A stretch of DNA of 5,187 bases from Bacteroidaceae bacterium. GTDB taxonomy: Bacteria; Bacteroidota; Bacteroidia; Bacteroidales; Bacteroidaceae. The notes below the pieces were generated by a model. That model had not been told where the DNA came from and searched no databases. It worked only from the letters and a program-made list of their open reading frames with translations. Of this stretch, positions 1 to 5,187 are shown piece after piece. The stretch covers positions 1-5,187 of the forward strand of contig JAILIJ010000049.1 in assembly GCA_024695315.1 (NCBI GenBank), in the 5' to 3' direction. Both the position numbers and the translations under genes were made by a program. Each line of letters starts with the position of its first letter. Position 1 is the stretch's first letter.

Positions 1-1
1 T

Positions 2-1012
2 CAGTACCGCCAACTAATAGGATGTAAAGAAAATAACGGCACCTTCGATTCTCTAAGTGTCGGAAAACTCATAGCAAGCGCTTTTCCCGAACGAATAGGT
101 TCTGCACACAAGGATGGATGTGGTAAGTTCGTGCTTGCCAACGGCGACATGGCGTTTGTAGATAAGGATGACACCCTATCTGCTTACGAATGGCTTGCCG
201 TAGCAAATATAAACATACAACATGGAAATGGACATATCTTCCTTGCGTCTCAACTTGATACAAAGGACATAAAAAATATAGCCAAGGAAAGGGAGAAAAT
301 TGCATGGGACAATAAAGAAGGAGTACTCATAGCAAGAAAGGAATTATGTTTAGGTAAACTCATTCTCGATTCACAGCCTTTACAAAATATTGATCGTGAC
401 ACAGCTATAAGAATTGTTGCTGAGGCTTCTCAAAAATACGGTCTTAGCATGTTCAATATAGACGACAAGGTTGAGAACTTGCAGCAAAGAATTGCAACGG
501 TACAGAGATGGTACCCAGAAACAGACTGGCCAGACATGAGTACGGATACTCTTATGAAAAGGGCGAAAGAATGGCTCCCTTTCTACGCGAGTAAGAATCT
601 TAATTCCGTAGAACTGAAGAAGATTGACATGTGTGCCGTAATATGGTCTTTACTTGATTATGCCAAACAGCAGGAAATTGATCGACTTGCTCCAACTCAC
701 ATAGCCGTACCAACAGGCAGCAAGATAAAAGTTGAATATCGTATAGGAAGCGAAGAACCAATAGTTAGGGTAAGACTACAAGAGTGTTTTGGAATGGAAG
801 ATACGCCAAGGGTTAACGAAGGCAAATGTGCTGTTCTCATGGAATTACTTTCCCCAGGATTCAAGCCAGTACAGTTGACAAAAGACCTAAAGAGTTTCTG
901 GCAGAACACATATTTCGAAGTCAAGAAGGAACTTAAACGTCGCTATCCAAAGCATTACTGGCCCGATAACCCTCTCGAGGCTGAAGCTGTAAGAGGAGTA
1001 AGAAAAAAGTAA
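2..1012 (+). CDS. hrpB: ATP-dependent helicase HrpB, C-terminal part (5' end outside window)
   Basis: The reading frame is open from base 2 and ends at TAA 1010-1012, giving 336 visible residues. A GTG at 131 lies in frame, but the 43 codons before it carry family sequence (ASAFPERIG, then CGKFVLANGD), so it is internal and the real start lies upstream. The HrpB signature is clear: the PERI...LANG segment is followed by a WLAVA stretch near visible residues 64-68. The HrpB C-terminal domain (Pfam HrpB_C) includes ECFGMEDTPRVNEGK at about 261-275, MELLSP near 280-285, and RYPKHYWPDNPLEAE at 314-328, close to the end of E. coli HrpB as I recall it. HrpB is a DEAH-box family protein of roughly 800 residues, so the Walker A, DEAH and helicase C domains are missing only because of the window edge. 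Its exact cellular role is poorly defined; an RNA helicase function is assumed from the family. No frameshift or damage is visible. It converges with the thioesterase gene. Confidence 0.95.
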   Translation, partial: QYRQLIGCKENNGTFDSLSVGKLIASAFPERIGSAHKDGCGKFVLANGDMAFVDKDDTLSAYEWLAVANINIQHGNGHIFLASQLDTKDIKNIAKEREKIAWDNKEGVLIARKELCLGKLILDSQPLQNIDRDTAIRIVAEASQKYGLSMFNIDDKVENLQQRIATVQRWYPETDWPDMSTDTLMKRAKEWLPFYASKNLNSVELKKIDMCAVIWSLLDYAKQQEIDRLAPTHIAVPTGSKIKVEYRIGSEEPIVRVRLQECFGMEDTPRVNEGKCAVLMELLSPGFKPVQLTKDLKSFWQNTYFEVKKELKRRYPKHYWPDNPLEAEAVRGVRKK

Positions 1013-1037
1013 CGATAAAGTTAAAACTAAAATTTTT

Positions 1038-1075
1038 GAGCCTAATATGCTAATCATATTTGGCATATTAGGCTC
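1038..1075. terminator. 13-bp hairpin between convergent genes, probable transcription terminator
   Basis: Left arm 1038-1050 (GAGCCTAATATGC) and right arm 1063-1075 (GCATATTAGGCTC) pair perfectly over 13 bp around a 12-base loop. It starts 25 bases after the hrpB stop and lies 23 bases past the end of the thioesterase gene on the other strand, the expected place for a shared bidirectional terminator. The flanks are not canonical: T bases (1033-1037) precede the stem and A bases (1079-1086) follow it on the + strand, so neither direction has a U-tract directly after the stem. Termination is inferred from position and symmetry. Confidence 0.6.
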
Positions 1076-1098
1076 TATAAAAAAAATCACATTCTTTT

Positions 1099-1857
1099 TC
1101 AATTAAAGATAACCTTACTTCTACAGGAAATCTCATTAGTACCGATCTTTCTGATTTCTATTTGAAAGACGCCTGGCTCCGTTTCTTCCTTAAACAGAGC
1201 CAACTGTTCTCCACAGAGACACTCAGCCATATAAGCAATCTCAAACCTTTTTACATTATGCTCTTTCAGATAGTTGATAGAAAAAAGATCAAGCACATGT
1301 TCTATATAACGGCAACTATTCATGTGACCGTTAATATCTATATCACTATATTTAACTTTAACCACATCAACAGGCTCGTCAACAGACACCTTGATTTTTG
1401 TAGGCCCCTCAATAGGACATTGTTCGTCTTTTAGAGCCCATTCTCCAAGGCGACCATCATTTATAGAAAAAAGGTCGACAGGTTTTCGGGATTGACGATT
1501 GATCATAGCCCAAATAGTACGTGCGTATCCAATAGGATTACCAAACTGGTCACGAATACAAAAATTACGAGCTGTAAAAAGCCTCATCACATTCTCAATC
1601 CACGTCTCTACCGTAAAGTGTCTATATTCACGCGGCAATTCCGTAAATTCCATAGCAACACGAGAAAGCACCCACGTATTGTCATCCTCATTCAGTCTTT
1701 CAATACCAAATCCTCTTTCATTAGCATGAAAACCTGCTGCATTTAATAGATGATTACCTAATTGTCCAATTGTAAGTCGTCCTGTAAAATCCACATCAAA
1801 AGGATCAACAACCATATGATACGTACCCTTTTCAGGCATTTCCGTTTTTTGATACAT
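1099..1857 (-). CDS. Acyl-[acyl-carrier-protein] thioesterase (FatA/FatB family)
   Basis: This 252-residue cytoplasmic enzyme should hydrolyse acyl-ACP to free fatty acid and ACP, ending or diverting fatty acid synthesis. The protein has the double hot-dog layout of Pfam Acyl-ACP_TE. The N-terminal half has the conserved pattern near DPFDVDFTGRLTIGQLGNHLLNAA (residues 18-41, given here in outline) and WVLSR at 62-66. The C-terminal half has VKYSDIDINGHMNSCRYIEH (168-187), which carries the D174-x-N176-x-H178-x-N180 active-site motif matching NQHVNN in plant FatB. A second acidic/cysteine site follows at E212-C213 in YMAECLCGEQ. Length fits bacterial members; plant enzymes are longer because of their plastid transit peptide. 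The ATG at 1857-1855 is the first in frame, with a promoter-like element 30 bp upstream; M7 is a possible alternative start. It is divergent from fbp and convergent with hrpB, so it is probably transcribed alone. Chain-length preference cannot be read from the sequence. No key residue is missing. Confidence 0.93.
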   Translation of the reverse strand: MYQKTEMPEKGTYHMVVDPFDVDFTGRLTIGQLGNHLLNAAGFHANERGFGIERLNEDDNTWVLSRVAMEFTELPREYRHFTVETWIENVMRLFTARNFCIRDQFGNPIGYARTIWAMINRQSRKPVDLFSINDGRLGEWALKDEQCPIEGPTKIKVSVDEPVDVVKVKYSDIDINGHMNSCRYIEHVLDLFSINYLKEHNVKRFEIAYMAECLCGEQLALFKEETEPGVFQIEIRKIGTNEISCRSKVIFN

Positions 1858-1887
1858 AATATTTATGAATGATTATTTTTTTATTTG

Positions 1888-1895
1888 CAAAGATA
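1888..1895 (-). promoter_or_regulatory. Bacteroidetes -7 promoter element for the thioesterase gene
   Basis: Read on the minus strand, these bases are TATCTTTG, a full match to the Bacteroidetes -7 consensus TAnnTTTG. Transcription would begin roughly 5-8 bases further on, giving a 5' UTR of about 20-25 bases before the ATG at 1857. No clear -33 TTTG was found at the usual 19-21 bp spacing, so the call rests on the -7 box and its position. Confidence 0.55.
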
Positions 1896-1996
1896 ACTAA
1901 TAAATATTATATGAGATTTGAGATTTTTACAAATTATTACACTTCAGCGCCTGTTTTACTTCGAAAATATAAGAAAAATACACAAAATAGTTAAAA

Positions 1997-2012
1997 TATG
2001 TTGTATAACATA
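1997..2012. promoter_or_regulatory. 16-bp dyad, possible operator
   Basis: TATGTT (1997-2002) and AACATA (2007-2012) form a perfect inverted repeat around a 4-base spacer. It ends 10 bp before the -33 element at 2023-2025 of the right-facing promoter, a position where a dimeric regulator could bind. No known regulator site is recognised, and such a short AT-rich dyad can arise by chance. Confidence 0.2.
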
Positions 2013-2022
2013 CTTTATAGTC

Positions 2023-2052
2023 TTGTAATTTTAAAAAATCCACGTAACTTTG
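2023..2052 (+). promoter_or_regulatory. Bacteroidetes-type promoter (-33 TTG, -7 TAACTTTG)
   Basis: TTG at 2023-2025 and TAACTTTG at 2045-2052 are separated by 19 bp, the normal spacing for Bacteroidetes sigma-ABfr promoters. This is the only promoter in the window with both elements well placed. Initiation is predicted near 2057-2060. It lies 284 bp before the fbp ATG and fires directly toward the hairpin at 2112-2143, so its immediate product would be a short RNA of about 90-95 nt or a long leader. Confidence 0.65.
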
Positions 2053-2057
2053 CAACA

Positions 2058-2150
2058 GTTATCCTGAAAACAATCTTTTTACCTTAAAAACTAATACCTA
2101 TTGAAAGAAATGAAAGTGCTTCTCTGTGAAGAGAGGCACTTTCGCTTTTG
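2058..2150 (+). ncRNA. Candidate small RNA or attenuated leader of about 93 nt
   Basis: The span is bounded by the predicted start of the promoter at 2023-2052 and the end of the hairpin with its TTTT run (2146-2149). There is no sizeable open reading frame inside. The first half is A/C/T-rich and looks unstructured (2058-2105), followed by the strong stem-loop. This is the layout of an intrinsically terminated small RNA. It could also be a 5' leader whose hairpin attenuates read-through toward fbp. I do not recognise it as a named Rfam family. The ends are estimates. Confidence 0.4.
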
Positions 2151-2151
2151 A
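2110..2151 (+). other. 13-codon ORF coinciding with the hairpin (possible leader peptide, probably incidental)
   Basis: ATG at 2110 to TGA at 2149-2151 reads MKVLLCEERHFRF. The ORF covers almost exactly the hairpin, so translating ribosomes would open the stem, as in attenuation leaders. There is no convincing ribosome binding site (upstream is TTGAAAGAA), no run of a single amino acid's codons, and the codon content is largely dictated by the inverted repeat. It may be chance; it is recorded because the frame and stem share boundaries. Confidence 0.15.
2112..2149 (+). terminator. Strong 14-bp hairpin with short T-run, intrinsic terminator or attenuator
   Basis: GAAAGTGCTTCTCT (2112-2125) pairs with AGAGAGGCACTTTC (2130-2143) across a GTGA loop at 2126-2129: 13 Watson-Crick pairs and one T-G wobble (2120 with 2135). 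It is followed by GC and four T bases (2146-2149). The stem is much more GC-rich than its surroundings, which supports selection for structure. The T-run is short, so termination may be partial. Confidence 0.65.
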
Positions 2152-2166
2152 TGTAAACAGACATAG

Positions 2167-2241
2167 ATGAAAAAACATTTATCCTACATCATAAACCATC
2201 ACATGGCATGTTTTTTGCCAATAAATGTGAACAAAAAATAA
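2167..2241 (+). other. 24-codon small ORF between the hairpin and fbp
   Basis: ATG at 2167 to TAA at 2239-2241 encodes 24 residues starting MKKHLSYIINHHMACF and ending in NKK. It starts 23 bases after the hairpin stem and ends 94 bases before the fbp ATG. It has a hydrophobic centre with basic ends but no clear signal cleavage site. A small TGGCA/TGCCA inverted repeat (2204-2208 and 2216-2220, 7-base loop) lies inside. No family is recognised, and ORFs of this length are common by chance, so function is unsupported. Confidence 0.12.
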
Positions 2242-2290
2242 GAAAATCAAAATATTCTTTGAAAAAATATCTTTTGTATTATAAATTTTG

Positions 2291-2298
2291 TATATTTG
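2291..2298 (+). promoter_or_regulatory. Bacteroidetes -7 promoter element proximal to fbp
   Basis: TATATTTG matches TAnnTTTG exactly and lies 37 bp before the fbp ATG, predicting a start near 2303-2306 and a 5' UTR of about 30 bases. TTTG-like candidates upstream (2258-2261 and 2273-2276) leave spacings of 29 and 14 bp, neither of them standard, so the -33 element is uncertain. It suggests fbp has its own promoter besides any read-through from 2023-2052. Confidence 0.5.
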
Positions 2299-2335
2299 CA
2301 AGAAATACATAACCTCATATAAACCTTTATAAGAT

Positions 2336-4336
2336 ATGGACAGAACAGAAAACATGCTCACAGAAGAAACTATAAAGGAAGACATAAGATTTCTGCAACT
2401 TTTGGCACTTACATACCCAAACATCGCAGAGGCCAGTACAGAGATCATCAACCTTGAAGCTATTCTGAACCTTCCTAAGCCTACAGAACACTTCATAAGC
2501 GACCCACATGGGGAAAGCGAAGCGTTCAACCACATTTTACGAAATGCATCGGGATACATCAAACGTAAGGTGGAAGGCATTTTTGGTAACACTATTAGGG
2601 CTACAGAAAAGAAAGACCTGTGCACCCTAATTTATTACCCGGAGCAGAAGCTCCAACTGATTAAACTGACAGAGCCTAACCTCAAGGACTACTACACAAT
2701 CACACTTAACCAGTTGATTAAAGTTTGTCGCGAGGTAAGTTCAAAATATACACGTTCTAAAGTCCGTAAGGATTTACCAAAGGACTTCGGATACATAATT
2801 GAGGAGTTGCTCCATGAATCACCTCTTGTTTCTGACAAAAAATATCAGTATTACAATGTGATTGTACAGAGCATTATCGAAACTCAAAGAGCAGACCAAT
2901 TCATTATAGCTATCTGTAAACTTATACAACGATTGGCTATTGACCGTCTGCACATTCTTGGAGATATCTTCGACAGAGGACCTGGAGCTCATCTCATCAT
3001 GGAAACGCTTTGTAATTACCAAAACTTTGATATGGTTTGGGGTAATCATGACGTGGAATGGTTCGGAGCTGCAGCTGGTAACAGGGCTTGTATGTGTAAC
3101 GTTCTGAGACTTTCTCTCAGATATGGCAATATGGCTACTCTCGAAGATGGATACGGAATAAACCTTTTGCCGCTCGCTACATTCGCTATGGACACTTACA
3201 AGAATGATCCTTGTACTCAGTTTAGGCAAATATGTGACGGAGGAAAAGTGGAAGATGAAAAAGATGGTCGCCTTATAGCACAAATGCACAAGGCTATTGC
3301 TATCATTCAGTTTAAAGAGGAAGCTAAAATCATTAATAGGCATCCAGAGTATAATATGGATAGCCGCAAGCTTCTCGACCAGATAGATCTGAAAAAGGGT
3401 GTTTGCACCATAGATGGAAAAGAGTATGAGATGACAGATAAGAACTTCCCTACTCTAAACCCAAAACACCAAAGCGAACTCACAAAGGAAGAAGAGGCCC
3501 TAATGAAAAAAATTGAGCATTCTTTCCTGACAAGTGATAAGCTTCAAAAACATATCGAGTGCATGCTTTCACACGGATGTATGTATTCTATTGCCAACAG
3601 CAACCTCATGTTCCACGCTTCTGTTCCTCTCAACGAGGACGGCACACTCAAAGAAGTCGAGATACAAGGTAAAAAATATGCCGGCATAAGACTGATGAAA
3701 AAGACTGGACATCTGATAAGAAGGGCTTTCAGTTCTGATGTCAGTCCTGAAGACAAATTATATGCAAGAGACTATATATGGTATCTGTGGTGTGGTAAAG
3801 ACTCGCCTCTGTTCGACAAGGACAAAATGGCAACTTTTGAGAGATATTTCATCAAAGATAAAGCAACTCATGCTGAAGAGAAAGGTTTTTACTACAAGTA
3901 TAACAACGACGAAAAGACTGTAGATATGATCCTCGATAGTTTCGGAGTTGAAGGCAAACATAGACATATCATAAATGGCCATGTACCTGTAAAACTTGTA
4001 AGCGGAGAATCACCAATCAAGGCTAATGGCAAATTGCTTGTTATCGACGGAGGATTCTCAAAAGCCTATCAGCCAAAGACTGGTATTGCTGGATACACTC
4101 TTACTTTCCACTCTAGGGGACTTGAACTGGTACAACACCAGCCTTTCCAGTCGGCAGAACATGCCATAAGAACCGGAGAAGATATCAAGAGTGCAACTGA
4201 AATCGTCGAAATGAACTCTCAAAGAATGCAAGTTAAGGACACAGATAAAGGTAAAGTTCTACAAGCTAAAATAAATGACTTAAAGGAACTTCTCTTTGCA
4301 TACAGAAATGGCCTTATAAAAGAAATAACAAAATAG
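2336..4336 (+). CDS. fbp: Fructose-1,6-bisphosphatase, class III
   Basis: This 666-residue cytoplasmic enzyme converts fructose 1,6-bisphosphate to fructose 6-phosphate and phosphate, the committed step of gluconeogenesis. It belongs to the class III (Firmicutes/Bacteroidetes) family, Pfam FBPase_2, built on a metallophosphoesterase fold and unrelated to class I/II enzymes. Metal-binding and catalytic motifs appear in order: SDPHGE (55-60), LGDIFDRGPG (208-217), WGNHDVEWFG (235-244), the histidine in LMFHASVP (H428), INGHVPVK (546-553) and VIDGGFSKAYQ (569-579). The residues between about 300 and 410 are the charged, variable insertion typical of the family. Length agrees with other class III enzymes (about 640-670). 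The start at 2336 is the first in-frame ATG after the proximal promoter; M7 is an alternative, since no strong ribosome binding site decides. All motif residues are present, so it should be active. The next gene follows 49 bp later on the same strand. Confidence 0.96.
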   Translation: MDRTENMLTEETIKEDIRFLQLLALTYPNIAEASTEIINLEAILNLPKPTEHFISDPHGESEAFNHILRNASGYIKRKVEGIFGNTIRATEKKDLCTLIYYPEQKLQLIKLTEPNLKDYYTITLNQLIKVCREVSSKYTRSKVRKDLPKDFGYIIEELLHESPLVSDKKYQYYNVIVQSIIETQRADQFIIAICKLIQRLAIDRLHILGDIFDRGPGAHLIMETLCNYQNFDMVWGNHDVEWFGAAAGNRACMCNVLRLSLRYGNMATLEDGYGINLLPLATFAMDTYKNDPCTQFRQICDGGKVEDEKDGRLIAQMHKAIAIIQFKEEAKIINRHPEYNMDSRKLLDQIDLKKGVCTIDGKEYEMTDKNFPTLNPKHQSELTKEEEALMKKIEHSFLTSDKLQKHIECMLSHGCMYSIANSNLMFHASVPLNEDGTLKEVEIQGKKYAGIRLMKKTGHLIRRAFSSDVSPEDKLYARDYIWYLWCGKDSPLFDKDKMATFERYFIKDKATHAEEKGFYYKYNNDEKTVDMILDSFGVEGKHRHIINGHVPVKLVSGESPIKANGKLLVIDGGFSKAYQPKTGIAGYTLTFHSRGLELVQHQPFQSAEHAIRTGEDIKSATEIVEMNSQRMQVKDTDKGKVLQAKINDLKELLFAYRNGLIKEITK

Positions 4337-4385
4337 TATAAACTATAAACATATCGAAAATATTAACTTTTAAAGTATATTCAAC

Positions 4386-5168
4386 ATGAAGAAATTTTAC
4401 ATCATGGCTGCTTTTGCGCTTTCATGCCTAGCAGGTAACGCTCAAGAGAAACTGACTCTTAGCACTTACAATGGTACAAATATCACGAAGTATGCTAACA
4501 AGACTATGGACGTAACTGTCTATCGTTATTTCTTCAACGGATGGAACACTATATCTCTTCCTTTCGATCTCTCGGAAGATAAGATTACTGAAATTCTCGG
4601 TACAGATTATCGTCTTGAAAAACTTGCCGGAGTGGAAAATGATGGCTCAGGACTTAAGCTCAATTTCCAAGATTGCAAGGAAGAAGGTATAAAGGCAAAT
4701 ACACCATACATTCTATACTATGGAGGTGCATCTACTAATAAGAGAATTCTTGCTGAAGATGTTATGATTGAGGATGAAAATGCCTCTATTTCATACACAG
4801 CAGCACAAACTGGTGAAACAGTAACTTTTGCAGCAGCAAATAAAAAGACTAGTTCAAAAGGCCTATATGGTATTCTTGCAAAAGATAATTCAGAAGCTTC
4901 TTTCGTGAATGTTGACAATATCGAATCAGGATTCTTAGCCACACGTTGCTATATACAGCTATCAAGCGGAAATACAACAGAACTTGTTATCAACCATATC
5001 AAGGCTGGTGATGCTACAAACATCAACTCTGTTGTTAATAATAGCGAAAAAGTTAATGTGTACACCGTTTCTGGAAATCTTATAGCTACAGATATAACTG
5101 CAGAAAAAATTAATAGCTTGGCTAAAGGTATCTATGTAGTAAAAGGCAAAAAGATTATCGTAAAATAA
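4386..5168 (+). CDS. Secreted protein of unknown function with T9SS-like C-terminal tail
   Basis: The 260-residue product starts with a typical signal peptide: K2-K3, a hydrophobic stretch at about 4-16, and a likely cleavage after A19 (AGNA/QEK). The cysteine at C14 sits in ALSC, a poor lipobox, so a lipoprotein is less likely. The mature part begins with a threonine/asparagine-rich section, then FFNGWNTISLPFDLSEDKI (50-68), a motif seen in many Bacteroidales surface proteins of unknown role. It ends with a compact beta-rich tail, about 222-260: VNVYTVSGNLIA, INSLAKGIYVV, then KGKKIIVK. This resembles the C-terminal sorting domains of the type IX secretion system and the similar tails abundant in Prevotella. 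No enzymatic motif was found. Export across the inner membrane is well supported; outer-membrane passage or surface anchoring is inferred. With 49 bp and no hairpin after fbp, co-transcription is possible but no functional link is evident. Confidence 0.8.
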   Translation: MKKFYIMAAFALSCLAGNAQEKLTLSTYNGTNITKYANKTMDVTVYRYFFNGWNTISLPFDLSEDKITEILGTDYRLEKLAGVENDGSGLKLNFQDCKEEGIKANTPYILYYGGASTNKRILAEDVMIEDENASISYTAAQTGETVTFAAANKKTSSKGLYGILAKDNSEASFVNVDNIESGFLATRCYIQLSSGNTTELVINHIKAGDATNINSVVNNSEKVNVYTVSGNLIATDITAEKINSLAKGIYVVKGKKIIVK

Positions 5169-5187
5169 AATCATACGTTTTTAATAA

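Noticed and set aside
131..1012. A 293-residue gene starting at GTG 131
   Set aside because: The frame is open to base 2, and the upstream codons match HrpB family sequence, so the GTG is internal to a larger gene.
1162..1746. Plus-strand ORFs opposite the thioesterase gene
   Set aside because: They overlap the well-supported thioesterase coding strand, including its catalytic motif, and have no recognisable protein features.
2204..2220. TGGCA/TGCCA inverted repeat with a T-rich loop
   Set aside because: A 5-bp stem with a 7-base loop is too weak to call as a terminator or operator alone. The T-run is in the loop, not after the stem.
2179..2625. 148-residue minus-strand ORF across the fbp 5' end
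   Set aside because: It overlaps the conserved DPHGE-coding region of fbp and the AT-rich gap, and shows no family features. It is a shadow frame.
2819..3343. 174-residue minus-strand ORF inside fbp
   Set aside because: It is fully contained in fbp opposite conserved catalytic motifs. The protein is rich in serine and phenylalanine without domain features, so it is a shadow frame.
4364..4371. TAACTTTT as a -7 promoter element for the secreted-protein gene
   Set aside because: It has one mismatch to TAnnTTTG, lacks a -33 partner, and would leave only about 8-10 bases of leader before the ATG.
4366..4376. ACTTTTAAAGT palindrome in the fbp-downstream gap as a terminator
   Set aside because: The arms are only 5 bp and AT-rich with one base between them, so it cannot form a stable hairpin in RNA.
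4425..4427. Cysteine codon at residue 14 of the secreted protein as a lipoprotein site
   Set aside because: The preceding ALSC does not fit a normal lipobox, and a standard cleavage site after AGNA follows a few residues later.

Overview
The window looks like chromosomal DNA of a Bacteroidales bacterium, most plausibly Prevotella or a close relative. The grounds are AT-rich intergenic DNA, weak or absent Shine-Dalgarno sequences, three matches to the Bacteroidetes -7 promoter element TAnnTTTG, a class III fructose-1,6-bisphosphatase, a FatA/FatB-type acyl-ACP thioesterase, and a secreted protein with a Prevotella-style C-terminal tail. The genus is an inference. No phage, insertion sequence, CRISPR array, tRNA or rRNA gene was seen.

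Layout. (1) Positions 2-1012, + strand: the C-terminal 336 residues of an ATP-dependent helicase HrpB; its start and helicase core lie upstream of the window. (2) Positions 1013-1098: a short convergent gap with a perfect 13-bp hairpin. (3) Positions 1099-1857, - strand: an acyl-ACP thioesterase that releases free fatty acids from acyl carrier protein. (4) Positions 1858-2335: a 478-bp AT-rich gap with a promoter-like element for the thioesterase, a separate and better promoter facing right that leads about 50 bp later into a strong 14-bp hairpin (candidate small RNA or leader), a 24-codon small ORF, and a proximal promoter-like element for the next gene. (5) Positions 2336-4336, + strand: class III fructose-1,6-bisphosphatase (fbp), complete. 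(6) Positions 4386-5168, + strand: a secreted protein of unknown function with a signal peptide and a T9SS-like C-terminal tail, 49 bp behind fbp. The last 19 bases show nothing clear.

The genes do not form an obvious single pathway. The helicase is an RNA/DNA-related enzyme; the thioesterase belongs to fatty acid metabolism; Fbp drives gluconeogenesis; the last gene encodes an envelope or extracellular protein. The orientations (convergent, then divergent, then tandem) imply at least three transcription units. The coding content is ordinary. The only part not explained by known gene families is the 1858-2335 gap, chiefly the promoter plus hairpin unit at 2023-2151. I did not find convincing evidence of a new multi-gene system.
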